A DNA stretch of 64,000 bases from Tessaracoccus aquimaris (GCF_001997345.1 NZ_CP019606.1:806001-870000); one strand, 5' to 3'; counted from the first letter of the stretch, positions 38,196 through 47,592 are shown. Numbers and translations: made by a program. The notes: generated from the sequence alone by a model not told the origin.

Positions 38196-39496
38196 CCCAC
38201 AACGGGACAGAGAACGTGACAGACGACCTGTTCGCGCACGCCAGGGAGGTGATCCCCGGTGGGGTGTCCTCACCGGTGCGCGGCTACGGCTCGGTCGGCG
38301 GAACCCCCGTGTTCGTGGCGTCCGCGTCCGGGCCCTACACCACCGGCGTCGACGGCCGTGAGTACGTCGACCTGGTCTGCTCGTGGGGCCCCGCGCTGCT
38401 TGGGCACGCGCACCCCGAGGTGGTCGAGGCGGTGCAGGACGCGGCGTCGCGGGGGCTGTCGTTCGGCGCCCCGACGGCCGCCGAGGTCGAACTGGCCGAT
38501 GTGGTGCGATCCAGGGTGCCGGTCGCCGAGCAGGTTCGGTTCGTGTCGACCGGAACCGAGGCCACCATGACGGCGATCCGGCTGGCGAGGGCGGCGACCG
38601 GGCGCGATGCCATCGTCAAGTTCGCGGGCTGCTATCACGGCCACAGCGACGCCCTGCTCGCCGAGGCGGGCTCCGGAGTCGCGACGCAGGGCCTGCCCGG
38701 CTCCGCTGGCGTCACCAAGGCCGCTGCGGGCGACACCATCGTCGTCGGCTACAACGACCTGGACGCGCTCGAACGGGTCTTCGCGGAGGCGGGGGACCGG
38801 ATCGCGGCCGTCATCACGGAGGCCGCGCCTGCCAACATGGGCGTCGTGGCGCCGCAGCCCGGCTTCAACGCCGCGCTGCGTGACCTGACGGCCCGCCACG
38901 GGGCGCTCCTGATCGTCGACGAGGTGCTGACCGGGTTCCGCGTCAGCCCCGGCGGCTGGCTCGGGCTCGACGGCGGCTACGCGCCGGACCTGGTCACCTT
39001 CGGCAAGGTCATCGGCGGCGGGATGCCGCTCGCGGCGCTCGGCGGCCGCGCCGACCTGATGCAACTGCTTGCCCCCGTCGGACCCGTCTACCAGGCAGGC
39101 ACCCTGTCGGGAAACCCGCTCGCCACCGCGGCTGGGCTCGCCACGCTGCGACTGGCCGACGACGCCGTCTACGCCACCGTCGACGCCCGCTCGCTCGAAC
39201 TGCAGGCAGCGGTCGCCGACGCGCTGACCGCCGCCTCGGTGCCGCACCACATCTCGACGGCGGGCAACCTGTTCTCGGTGTTCTTCCGCGAGGGGCCCGT
39301 CGCGAACTACGCAGACGCCAAGGCCCAGGACCAGGCGGCGTTCGCCCGGTTCTTCCACGCCATGCTCGATTCCGGGGTGGCGCTGCCGCCGTCGGCCTTC
39401 GAGGCATGGTTCCTGTCCGCCGCGCACGACGACGTGGCTATGGGTCGGATTGTCGAGGCTCTTCCGGGGGCCGCGCGGGCGGCCGCGCATTCATGA
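38183..39496 (+). CDS. hemL: Glutamate-1-semialdehyde 2,1-aminomutase
   Basis: PLP enzyme that makes 5-aminolevulinate from the HemA product. 437 residues from ATG 38183, with GAGGAG 8 nt upstream inside hemB; GTG 38216 is a shorter alternative. Motifs: [76 protein letters not shown] and the PLP Lys in [17 protein letters not shown] near residue 275. [18 protein letters not shown] completes the site. It lies on the opposite strand from its partner hemA, at the far end of the divergent locus. Confidence 0.96.
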   Translation: MAEVTHNGTENVTDDLFAHAREVIPGGVSSPVRGYGSVGGTPVFVASASGPYTTGVDGREYVDLVCSWGPALLGHAHPEVVEAVQDAASRGLSFGAPTAAEVELADVVRSRVPVAEQVRFVSTGTEATMTAIRLARAATGRDAIVKFAGCYHGHSDALLAEAGSGVATQGLPGSAGVTKAAAGDTIVVGYNDLDALERVFAEAGDRIAAVITEAAPANMGVVAPQPGFNAALRDLTARHGALLIVDEVLTGFRVSPGGWLGLDGGYAPDLVTFGKVIGGGMPLAALGGRADLMQLLAPVGPVYQAGTLSGNPLATAAGLATLRLADDAVYATVDARSLELQAAVADALTAASVPHHISTAGNLFSVFFREGPVANYADAKAQDQAAFARFFHAMLDSGVALPPSAFEAWFLSAAHDDVAMGRIVEALPGAARAAAHS

Positions 39497-39527
39497 GAAG
39501 CTTGGTCGTCGCAAGAGGGAAGGATCA

Positions 39528-41201
39528 ATGGTGAAGCTTCGATTGGGCACGCGCGGGTCCGCGCTGGCGCTGGCACGCTCCGAAAGGGTTGCCGAGCAGT
39601 TGCGGGGCGCGGGGCATGAGGTCGAGGTCGTGCGTGTTGCGACATCAGGCGCCGACTCGAACCACATGCCCGACGGGTACTCCGTCGTCGTGTTTGCGAA
39701 GGAACTGCGAGAGGCGCTGCGCTCCGCGGAGTGCGACGTCGTCGTCCACTCGATCAAGGACATTCCGCTGACGGACGAGCCGGACGGGCTGACGTTCCCG
39801 GCGGTGCTCGCCCGCGGCGACCATCGCGACGCGCTCGTGACCTTGAAGGGCGTCCCGCTGTCGGCGCTGCCGCGCAAGTCGCGCATCGGTGTCACGTCGC
39901 TGCGGCGGATGGCGCAGTTGCGCGCGCTCCGCCCCGACCTGACGTTCATCGACGTCGGCGGCACGCTTGAGGAGCGGCTGCGCCGTCTCGAGCCGGGCGA
40001 CCTGGACGGCGTCGTGCTGTCGGCCGCCGGCCTGAAGGCGCTCGGCCTCGAGGACCGCGTCTCCGAGTACCTGCCGATCCTGCCCGCGCCCGGCCAGGGC
40101 GCGCTTGCGCTGGAGTGCCGCGCCGACGACACCGACCTGGTCAAGGCGCTCGACGAGTTCGACGACATCGAGACCCGGATCTGCATCGACGCCGAGCGCG
40201 CCGTGCTGACTGGCCTCGGCACCACGTACGTCGCCCCCGTCGGGGCGCTCGCGTCGCGTCGCGGCATCCTCGGCCTCAAGGCGGGCGTGTTCTCCGTCGA
40301 CGGCACCAAGCGCGTCGTGCTGGAGATCGGCCTGCCGACCTCCGAACTGCACGCGCAGCGCACCGGCCACAACGTCGCCCACGCGCTGCTGCAGCGCAAG
40401 GCCGAGCGGTTCTTCTCGCCCGAGGCGATCGCCAACATCGATCTGTCGGAGGAGCACGACGACGAGTCGATCTTCATTGAGAGCGCCGCAGACGACGACC
40501 GCATCCGCGTCCTGCTGCCGCGCCAGGAGGGTCGCCTCGCGCAGACGATGCGCTCCAACGACCTGCGCGTCGACACCGCGACGCTGCAGGAGGCAAAGCT
40601 CGTCAACGCCGACAACATCATGCCGTGGGGCGACTGGGTGGTCATCCCGTCGGCCCAGACGATGTGGGCGCTGCGCGAGCGCGGCTGGGACATCCCCGAC
40701 ACCAAGAAGATCGCAGCCATGGGCAGCACGACCCGCCAGGTCGTCGAGGAGGCCGGCTACAGCGTCGACCTGAGCCCCGAGGGCACCGCAAGCTCGGTCG
40801 CCCTTGTCGACGCGTTCCCCGTCGCCGAAGGCGAGCAGCGGGTCGTGATCGTGTGCGCCGACCAACTCTCCACGAAACTGGAGGACGGCCTGCGGCAGAA
40901 GGGCTACACCGTCGAGCGTTGCGAGATCTACACGATGGCTGACGTCGAGGAGATCTACCCCGAGCTGAAGGAGAAGTGGGACGACGGCGCCTGGGACGCG
41001 ATCCTGCTCAGCCAGCCGTCGCTCGCCGACGCCTACGTGAACCTGCTCGGCCACCGCGACGACGTCTCGGTCCTCGCCTGGGACGAGCCGACCGCCGACG
41101 CCCTCAAGGCCGCCGGGGTGCCCGTCCTGGACGTGGCGATGTCGAAGGATCACTTCGGCGTGGCGGCCCTTGCCCGGACCTTGAAGAAGGGCCGCAGTTA
41201 G
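39528..41201 (+). CDS. Second HemC-HemD-like fusion lacking the dipyrromethane cysteine
   Basis: A 557-residue paralog of the protein encoded at 35576. The first ~320 residues are HemC-like (RLGTRGSALALARSERVAEQ, HSIKDIP with Asp78, SLRRMAQLRALRPDL, ILPAPGQGALALECRADD) and the last ~230 are HemD-like (PWGDWVVIPSAQTMWALRER, DLSPEGTASSVALVDAF). Two features essential in hydroxymethylbilane synthases are lost. The cofactor-bearing Cys is Tyr234 in LGTTYVAP, and the Arg of the RGNVGTRL motif is Gly144 in VGGTLEERL. It therefore should not make hydroxymethylbilane. An active HemD half, a chaperone or scaffold for the true enzyme, or a tetrapyrrole-sensing role are possible. It is last in the heme operon, behind GAGGGAAGG, with a strong terminator after it. 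Confidence 0.85.
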   Translation: MVKLRLGTRGSALALARSERVAEQLRGAGHEVEVVRVATSGADSNHMPDGYSVVVFAKELREALRSAECDVVVHSIKDIPLTDEPDGLTFPAVLARGDHRDALVTLKGVPLSALPRKSRIGVTSLRRMAQLRALRPDLTFIDVGGTLEERLRRLEPGDLDGVVLSAAGLKALGLEDRVSEYLPILPAPGQGALALECRADDTDLVKALDEFDDIETRICIDAERAVLTGLGTTYVAPVGALASRRGILGLKAGVFSVDGTKRVVLEIGLPTSELHAQRTGHNVAHALLQRKAERFFSPEAIANIDLSEEHDDESIFIESAADDDRIRVLLPRQEGRLAQTMRSNDLRVDTATLQEAKLVNADNIMPWGDWVVIPSAQTMWALRERGWDIPDTKKIAAMGSTTRQVVEEAGYSVDLSPEGTASSVALVDAFPVAEGEQRVVIVCADQLSTKLEDGLRQKGYTVERCEIYTMADVEEIYPELKEKWDDGAWDAILLSQPSLADAYVNLLGHRDDVSVLAWDEPTADALKAAGVPVLDVAMSKDHFGVAALARTLKKGRS

Positions 41202-41215
41202 CGGCTTCTGAGCGT

Positions 41216-41253
41216 GAAAATCGGGCCTGGGAACCACCCCAGGCCCGATTTTC
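41216..41253 (+). terminator. Terminator of the hemE-hemCD2 operon
   Basis: A 16-bp perfect stem, GAAAATCGGGCCTGGG (41216-41231) with its complement at 41238-41253, and loop AACCAC. The right arm ends in TTTTC, so it can act as a Rho-independent terminator. Confidence 0.92.
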
Positions 41254-41303
41254 CATGTCAGACGAAGTGCGCTAGAGTTCTTCGAGTCGCCGCAAGACGA
41301 CCT

Positions 41304-41379
41304 GGGGCTATGGCGCAGTTGGTAGCGCGCTTCCATGGCATGGAAGAGGCCAGGGGTTCGAATCCCCTTAGCTCCACCA
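41304..41379 (+). tRNA. tRNA-Ala (anticodon GGC)
   Basis: Complete cloverleaf: acceptor GGGGCTA/TAGCTCC with one G-T pair, D arm GCGC...GCGC region with the GTTGGTA loop, anticodon stem CTTCC/GGAAG around AT-GGC-AT, and a T arm AGGGG-TTCGAAT-CCCCT. The discriminator is A and CCA is encoded (41377-41379). Anticodon GGC reads GCC/GCU alanine codons. The gene stands between the heme operon and an accessory region, a common insertion site for mobile DNA. Confidence 0.97.
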
Positions 41380-41383
41380 GACC

Positions 41384-41425
41384 GAAACAGCCCCCGACAG
41401 GCACACGCCAGTCGGGGGCTGTTTC
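41384..41425 (+). terminator. Terminator after tRNA-Ala
   Basis: GAAACAGCCCCCGAC (41384-41398) pairs perfectly with GTCGGGGGCTGTTTC (41411-41425) across a 12-nt loop; the right arm ends in TTTC. Confidence 0.9.
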
Positions 41426-41497
41426 GTCCTTCCAGAGAGCGGTCTGAGCCGGGTACAGTCGGCGGCAAACTAGGCCGAGGCACAGGGGAGTGCGACG

Positions 41498-42795
41498 ATG
41501 ACGACGATCTCGTTCACATTGGCGGGGCGTCGGTTTGAGCTGTCGCACCAGGACGTGCTTACTAACCTGGCCAAGGCGCGCCCCGACGACATCAGCCAGT
41601 ACTGGGTCGAAGTCGACAGCGATCGCTGGCCGGTCAAGCAGGTCATGTCGCTCGCCACCGGCCTTCGGAACGACGAGTTCCAGTCGCAGAACGCCAGGCG
41701 ACTCCTGCTCAAGCTCGGGTTGGTCGTCGGAAAGGGGAGGGAGAAGATCGCTCCTTCGCCGATCGCCAAGGGCGGTCGTCAGCGGCGGGCTCCCCAACCG
41801 CGACCGGTGCCCGTCCAGGCCGACGTCGTGCTTGTTGGGTGTGTGAAGAGCAAGCTCCCCACGGGGCCGCAGCAAGGGACCTGTACACCTCGGACTACTT
41901 CGGGAAGATGCGGTCATATGCGCTCGCTTCCGGACTGCCCTGGTTCATCCTCTCCGCAGAGCACGGCCTGGTCAGCCCGGACGCTTGGCTGGAGCCCTAC
42001 GACTGCTACCTCCCGGAGATGGGCCGCGAGTACCGAGCCAGATGGGGCACCAAGGTCGCCGAACAGTTGGAGGCCAAGCTTGGTTCGCTCTCAGGTGTGA
42101 CCGTTGATGTGCACGCCGGGTCTGCCTATGTGATGGCTGCACATGAGCCGCTCACGCTGCGCGGGGCTACCGTGTTGGACCAGCTTCAGGGACTGTCCTT
42201 CGGGCACAGGCTCTCCTGGTACGTGAAGCGGGCGGCAGAGCCGGCGCCGATCTCCGAGGTAACAGCCCTGCTTCGGGAACAGCCGAAGGCTCTCACCCCT
42301 GATCGCATCCTTGCGCTGCAGGGGGCGGGCCTTCGGTCTCCGGGTGTATACAGCTGGTGGGTCGATGACTCTGGAGCTCGCGACCTCAGCGATGGGCTCG
42401 GCCATGACATCGAGCCGGGACTCATCTACGCAGGCCTTGCAGGCGCCACGCGCAGCGGCGGGGCTCTGTCGTCCAACACTCTCTGGGGGAGGATCGCGAC
42501 GATGCATCTCGGCAAGCGCCGCGATCTCTCGACCCTGAGGCTCAGCCTCTTCTCGGTGCTGGCTGAGACCTTTGGAGCACAAGCCGTCAGCGAGACCGAG
42601 CTCACACGATGGATGCACGCGCACCTTCGGGTCCTCGCAGTCCCGGTCGCAGACGCGGACTCTCTGGGTGCTCTCGAGTCCGCGGTGCTGGCCGAACTCG
42701 ACCCGCCACTCAACCTGGCGAAGATGCCGAAAACGCCACTCCGAGCCCGGCTCTCCGAGCTACGCAAAGAGCACGCGGCCTCGACCGAGGGCTGA
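41498..42795 (+). pseudogene. DUF6884 protein with GIY-YIG-like C-terminal domain, frameshifted
   Basis: Read in two frames joined near 41857-41866. The N-terminal ~75 residues (FTLAGRRFELSHQDVLTNLA, WPVKQVMSLATGL) resemble the head domain seen before McrA-like nucleases. Then LVGCVKSKL opens a DUF6884 domain that continues in the other frame as ARDLYTSDYFGKMRSYALAS and FILSAEHGLVSPDAWLEPYD. The C-terminal part has GVYSWWVDD, LIYAGLAGA, LWGRI and a downstream Glu/Asn pair, a GIY-YIG-like pattern. One extra C in CCCC (41857-41860) or G in GGGG (41863-41866) restores a 432-residue protein. Function unknown; DNA modification or defence is plausible. It begins the accessory region after tRNA-Ala. 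Confidence 0.75.
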
Positions 42796-42914
42796 GCGCG
42801 CTGGCCATCTGTGCAGGCGGAGCGGCATGGTGTTGGATAAGACAGGTAGTAGAAGGCCAACTGCCGCGGCTCAGGCTCTCTGAACGGGATTGCGCGGCTC
42901 CGAAGGAGGACAAC

Positions 42915-43730
42915 GTGGCGCTGACGCTCGGCCCAATCCTGCACGACGCCGGGATCGATCCATCTGACGTGCTTGTCATCCGGCACGCTTTCACGCGTGA
43001 GCAGGAGGACACCGGGCGCCTCGGGCTACATGCCGACTCCACAGCCGAGGAGATCCTTGCGTACACCGGCCAGCAGTCGGTGAGCCCCCTGGGATTCCCG
43101 GCAAATCCTCCGAGACTCTGGGTCGTCTTCATCAAAGAAGGTGGCGATCGAGCCCGCCTCTGGTCCGTCCTGGAGAACCGTGGAGAGGTCTCGCGCGACG
43201 AAGAGCTTCGCTACTTCGACCTCGCGCACACGCAGCAGCATCTCGCCGATCTGTGGGAGCGGCTCGTAATCGGCTGGCGAGTCCCACGAAGGTGGTTCGT
43301 CAACGGCGCAACGGCAGCGGTCTATCCCGTCGTTGAGATCGCGGACGCCCAGCCGATTCCGTTTCCTGGGTTCGACCGGCTCATCCTCGACTACGTCCAG
43401 CTCCAGGCGGTCATGAGGGAACACCGGTACGCGTCGTGGCGAACAGCTCTCTCGTCAGTTGTCGGCATCTACCTGATCACCGACACCCGAGATGGCAGGC
43501 AGTACGTGGGTAAGGCCGATGGGGCGGAGTCGATCAGCCAGCGGTGGAGAGCGTACGCGGCCAATGGACATGGCGGGAATGTCGAGTTGCGCGGAATGGA
43601 TCCAACAGGCTTCCGCTACTCGGTCCTGAGGGTGTTTGACCCGGCCACGCCGACCAAGGTGGTCGACGCCGCCGAGACTCACTTCAAGCGGGCGCTCGAC
43701 ACCCGTGCGCATGGGCTTAATCGCAACTAG
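42915..43730 (+). CDS. GIY-YIG nuclease family protein
   Basis: 271 residues from the GTG at 42915, behind AAGGAGGA. The N-terminal ~180 residues are unlike anything I recognise (VIRHAFTREQEDTGRLGLHA, PPRLWVVFIKEGGDRARLWS, WRVPRRWFVNG). The C-terminal domain is GIY-YIG: GIYLITDTRDGRQYVGKADG near residue 180, SISQRWRAYAANGHGGNVEL with the conserved Arg, and AAETHFKRALDTRAHGLNRN with the catalytic-type Glu and final Asn. It follows the DUF6884/GIY-YIG gene after 119 bp, so the two may be one unit. Such pairs occur in restriction-like or mobile-element settings, but no methyltransferase is present. Confidence 0.8.
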   Translation: MALTLGPILHDAGIDPSDVLVIRHAFTREQEDTGRLGLHADSTAEEILAYTGQQSVSPLGFPANPPRLWVVFIKEGGDRARLWSVLENRGEVSRDEELRYFDLAHTQQHLADLWERLVIGWRVPRRWFVNGATAAVYPVVEIADAQPIPFPGFDRLILDYVQLQAVMREHRYASWRTALSSVVGIYLITDTRDGRQYVGKADGAESISQRWRAYAANGHGGNVELRGMDPTGFRYSVLRVFDPATPTKVVDAAETHFKRALDTRAHGLNRN

Positions 43731-43927
43731 GCGCAGAGGGCGTCGGCGGCGGATGCGATGAACCGTCGTAGAAGGCGCGAGTGCGCGGACCCCTCGACAG
43801 GCTCGGGGAGCGGGGCGACCGTCCGCAGGAACGTGCCGGTTACCGGGGTGGCTTTCGGCCTCGTTAGGCCGGGATGTCGAGAGAGCGCGCGCCTGATGCC
43901 CCGCGCCGCCGGCCAAGGGCGGGATGG

Positions 43928-45151
43928 CTAGGCGGCGGTGATGGGCGGGCCGAAGTCGAGGTAGCGGGTGTCCAAGGGCCAGCCTCGGATGGGTTGGGCC
44001 TCGGGCGGCGGGTGCGTTGGCGCCGGCGGGTCGTGGGGGAGTGCCGGCCGGATCGGGTGTCCGTAGCGGCCGAGGAAGGTGAGCCCGTCGGGAGTGGTCG
44101 GGGTGCCTTCGATGGTGAAGTTCCCCTGGTGATGTTCGCGGTGGTGGCGCGGGCAGAGCGAGAGCACTGTCTCGATGTCGGTGGCTCCGCCGTCGGCCCA
44201 GTGGGTCAGGTGGTGGTTCTCCAGGAAGCGGGTGGTGGTGCAGCCGGGGTAGCGACAGCCCTGGTCGCGGTCCTCGACGAGTGCCCGGGTGCGGCTCGGG
44301 ACGATGCGCATGGCCCGTCCGACGGAGACCGGGGACGCGTTCTCGAGCCAGACGGGCCGGACGGTGCCCTCGCAGGTTAGTTTCCGGAGCAGGTGGCGGG
44401 GGAGGGCGCCCTGCTTCTTGATCCAACCGCGTCCGTCGGTCTCGAGGTGGACCAGCACCTTGTAGTGGTCGCGTCGGGAGGGGGACTCGACGGCTGTGAG
44501 GGAGCGGGAGGCCATCTCGAGGAGCGCGTCGGCCAGCGTGGCGGTGGCGTCACCCGCGGTGAACAGCGCGTCCTTGGCCTCGCGGAGTGCGGTCTCGACG
44601 AGCGCGCCGTCGAGCGGGTCGGCCTCGAAGTGCAGGCGGAAGCGGCCGTCCTGGGTGCCCATGCTGAGGGTGGGACCGTCATCGATCGCGGTGACTGTGC
44701 CGGAGGGTAGCTCCTCGTCCTGGGTAGGCGCGACATCCTCGGCTGGAAAGTGATAGCGCGGAAGGACTCGGCGCAGTTGCGGGACGGTCGCGGCCTCGAC
44801 GAAGCCGGTGACGGCGTGCGCGTGGCTGAGTGGGACGTGCTTGGCGACGACCGCGAGTTGGTCGACGCTGATGCTGCCCGAGTGGAGACGTCGCTCGAGT
44901 TCGGGGAAGTCGCCTTGGCGGCGGGCGATGGTGACGATCTCGCGGGCGCGGACGGGGGAGAGCGCGCAGCGCAGCATCAGCCAGTGCTCGGGGGAGACGA
45001 TGCCCTCGCCGGCCCAAGCGTTGGTTGCGATGACCTGGGCGGTGAGATCGACGAGTTCGGCGTGGAGTTGCGCGAGCTGACCGGCGAGAAGCTCGGCCCG
45101 GCGGGACGCGACCTCCCACTGCTCGATGCTCGGGTACTCCATCAGGTCCAT
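43928..45151 (-). CDS. DUF222 and HNH endonuclease domain protein
   Basis: 407 residues. A long helical DUF222 region (about 15-290; LAQLHAELVDLTAQVIATN, SPVRAREIVTIARR, SISVDQLAVVAKHVP) is followed by an HNH nuclease motif at about 295-345: CRYPGCTTTRFLENHHLTHW, ADGGATDIETVLSLCPRHH. The zinc Cys pair and the HH...N...H residues are intact. The tail is Pro-rich. A TACGAT box 5 nt before the ATG suggests a leaderless message. This family is multicopy in many actinobacteria (13E12-type repeats) and is often linked to mobile DNA; its biological role is unproven. Confidence 0.9.
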   Translation of the reverse strand: MDLMEYPSIEQWEVASRRAELLAGQLAQLHAELVDLTAQVIATNAWAGEGIVSPEHWLMLRCALSPVRAREIVTIARRQGDFPELERRLHSGSISVDQLAVVAKHVPLSHAHAVTGFVEAATVPQLRRVLPRYHFPAEDVAPTQDEELPSGTVTAIDDGPTLSMGTQDGRFRLHFEADPLDGALVETALREAKDALFTAGDATATLADALLEMASRSLTAVESPSRRDHYKVLVHLETDGRGWIKKQGALPRHLLRKLTCEGTVRPVWLENASPVSVGRAMRIVPSRTRALVEDRDQGCRYPGCTTTRFLENHHLTHWADGGATDIETVLSLCPRHHREHHQGNFTIEGTPTTPDGLTFLGRYGHPIRPALPHDPPAPTHPPPEAQPIRGWPLDTRYLDFGPPITAA

Positions 45152-46251
45152 GCTTAATCGTACACCCGTTCTATTTCGTTGACGAGGGGTTTCCCGGAAA
45201 TCCGCAAACTTCCTGATGCGCGTGAATGCCTCTGAGCTTGGCGGCTGGAGGTGATCGCTCCGAGCCTGCCGAGGGTCCCTTGCCTGTCGGTCGCATGTAG
45301 TCGCCGGGCGATGTGGGTTGCCGACGCTTCGAGTCGGCCCGCGGCCTCAGCCCGGATCAAGGAACGGCGTTGCCCACTGGCGGGCTAGGTCGGTTCCCGG
45401 GTGCGTGGGTGATCTCTCCGCCGGGTCGCAGGGTCGTCTGCCCGGACGAGGCGGAGATGATGCTTAAGGGGTCGCCTAGCGGGCGGCGCCCACTGTGGCC
45501 CGCGTGCGGTGGTTTGGGCTGATCCCAGTCGACCGGACAGGCCAACCGTGCTCGATGAAGATCGGCCCAGCCGCCTGTGCGAGCGATTGGAGCTCTCGAA
45601 TGCCGTGGAGACGGACTGGCAGCCGAACTGGTGCAGCGTCATTTCGTACGCCACCTGTATGTGTTGCCCGCTGAGCCCTTCGCTGGCGATGGCGTGCAGG
45701 CTGCCTGCGCGGTGCTTCTGGCCTCGCAGGGGGACGCGGTGCATGGGTGTCTCGGCCCGCTTCTGTGGTTGTGGAAGAGCGCCAGGCGGGCTTCACCGCG
45801 GCCTTCGGTGTGTGAGTGGTCGCACGTTGGTGTGCGAAGTTGGGGTGGGCCATGAGGCGGCCACGCCACACCGGCGCGGAAGTCCCTTGGCTGAGCCCAG
45901 GGGGCCCGCTGAGTCGCAGCGGTTGGCGAGTTTCGCGGCGGAGAGCATCGACGAGGTTGATGGCACAGGTAGTGCTCGAGCCCGCCTCTGCGGACCTTAG
46001 GGCTATCGCTTCGCGCCGTCTCAAGAGGCGGTGGGGGTTCTGGGGCCCGAAGGAGTCGGTCGTATCAGTTGTAGCCTGATCGGACAATGAGACTCGTCGC
46101 CAGAGAGGTGTGAGCATGGTGTTCAGGCAAGGTGAACGTTGGTCCCCTTCGTTGCTTCGGCGGGGTTCGACGAAGGCGCTTTGCGCGGCCCGCCGCGAAG
46201 GCTCCTCGAGGGAGTTGCCGGAGAGTGTCACTCAGATGATCGAGGATCGGT
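45152..46251. other. Gene-poor stretch of about 1.1 kb
   Basis: No convincing gene was found on either strand. Short open frames exist, but none has a ribosome-binding site, a recognisable domain or the codon pattern of neighbouring genes. The G/C at third positions is less regular than in flanking genes. It may be decayed mobile DNA; I could not identify a transposase remnant or matched terminal repeats. Confidence 0.4.
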
Positions 46252-46512
46252 GTGCAGATGTGGTCTGATGAGGCGGAGGTGAAGGTTGACTATGACCCGA
46301 GCGCGAACGCTGCTGCGATCACCTTCGCCGCTTTCCCCAAGGTGGGGACGCTGACTGACATCCCGGTTTTCGAGAACGGTGAGCTCACAGCGATCCTGAC
46401 CTTTGTTGATGGCAAGTTGATTCAACTTCAGTTGCTTGATGCGCAGACTCAGCTTCCTGCCGAGATGATGCCAAGTCGTCGTCTCCCTGATGATCTGCTG
46501 CCTCCGGAATAG
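46252..46512 (+). CDS. DUF2283-like small protein
   Basis: 86 residues from the GTG at 46252 (ATG 46258 is the alternative). VKVDYDPSANAAAITFAAFP followed by IPVFENGELTAILTFVDGKL resembles DUF2283, a short beta-rich family often encoded beside toxins or in accessory regions. The C-terminal LPAEMMPSRRLPDDLLPPE is polar. Function unknown, and no clear partner gene lies beside it. Confidence 0.6.
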   Translation: MQMWSDEAEVKVDYDPSANAAAITFAAFPKVGTLTDIPVFENGELTAILTFVDGKLIQLQLLDAQTQLPAEMMPSRRLPDDLLPPE

Positions 46513-46761
46513 GGTCTCGGGTCGGACGAATCAGACGCAGATCAGGTCAGTGGAAGCTGTGACGTGGGGGCGTGGCGCCCGGGTCAGGGAGATAGCGAAC
46601 GCTGAAGGGCTTGCCAAGGGTCGACGCCGTCGGCGCAAGGGTCTCTCACATCGGGGTCTGGCTGTGTCACCGCCGGCCGAGGTCGGCCAGCACGCTCTCG
46701 GGCCGCACCATGTGCGGTGGTGGCTTCGGGGGGTTCGTCTTCTGGTCCCGTCGGCTGGCCG

Positions 46762-47592
46762 TCACGAGGTGCCAGTCTCCGGGCGCCGGGCGTCGTCGTC
46801 GGCCGGCGGGACCGCCCTCGATGACAGCAGGGCGCCGATCCGCTCCGCAGTGCGCAGCGTCGCCGCGACGTGGTCGCGGATGTCGCCCAGGTTCTCGCGC
46901 TTGTGCTCGCCGATGCTCACGGAGCCGACCGGGCGACCGAGCATGAACACCGGGGCGGCGACCGCGCGCGTGTTCTTGTCGTACTCGCCCTCCGAGTAGG
47001 CCCACCCGCGCTCGGCGACCTCGATCATCTGCGCCTCGATCGCCGTCGCGTCGTCCGAGGTGAGGTCGCTGAACTTCGCCAAGGGAATCGTGTACATCAG
47101 CGCCTGCCTGGTGGCCGCGTCCAGGGTCGCGAAGTAGGCCTTCGCGGTGGCGCCGGCGTGCGCCGGGTACAGTTCGCCGACCAACGGGTGGTTGCGCATC
47201 GGGCCAGCCCCTCCATCGACGGCGGCGACGCAGCGCACATAGGCGCCGTCGGCCACCGCGAACACCGCCGTCCGTCGCGACTCCACGGCCAGCCAGGCCA
47301 GGAACGGCTCGACCAACTGGGCCATGCCGCCGCGGCGCTCCCACGTCGACGCGATCCGCCACAGCGCAGGCCCGAGGTGGTAGCGACGCGTGGTCGGATC
47401 GGCGTGCAGGAAGCCGCGCTTGGCCAGGGTCGCGAGCAGGCGTTGCGCCGTCGACTTGTCCAGGTCCAGTTCGCGGGCCAGTTCCATCACGCCCCAGTCG
47501 GTGCGGGCGCCGGTGAACGACAGCAGGATGCTCAGCGCGCGGTCGACCGTCTGCAGAGTGCCCGCGCTGCTCTGCCCTGAGGTTGCCGTCAC
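46762..47592 (-). CDS. IclR-family transcriptional regulator
   Basis: 276 residues from the GTG at 47592, behind AAGGAG. The winged helix lies at about 14-75 (LQTVDRALSILLSFTGARTD, ELARELDLDKSTAQRLLATL, RRYHLGPALWRIAS). The C-terminal effector domain spans about 90-260, with AHAGATAKAYFATLDAATRQ, RGWAYSEGEYDKNTRAVAAP and VGSVSIGEHKRENLGDI. IclR proteins bind small carboxylates or related ligands. It is divergent from the peptide ABC operon across 205 bp, which makes it the obvious regulator of that operon. Confidence 0.93.
   Translation of the reverse strand: MTATSGQSSAGTLQTVDRALSILLSFTGARTDWGVMELARELDLDKSTAQRLLATLAKRGFLHADPTTRRYHLGPALWRIASTWERRGGMAQLVEPFLAWLAVESRRTAVFAVADGAYVRCVAAVDGGAGPMRNHPLVGELYPAHAGATAKAYFATLDAATRQALMYTIPLAKFSDLTSDDATAIEAQMIEVAERGWAYSEGEYDKNTRAVAAPVFMLGRPVGSVSIGEHKRENLGDIRDHVAATLRTAERIGALLSSRAVPPADDDARRPETGTS

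Noticed and set aside
39528..41201. Normal second hydroxymethylbilane synthase
   Set aside because: The cofactor Cys and one binding Arg are replaced, so the standard activity should not be assigned.
41304..41379. Attachment site of an integrated element at the tRNA-Ala 3' end
   Set aside because: No second copy of the tRNA 3' sequence and no integrase were found in the window.
45476..46231. 251-codon open frame on the minus strand
   Set aside because: No domain, no start signal and an amino-acid composition unlike real genes here.
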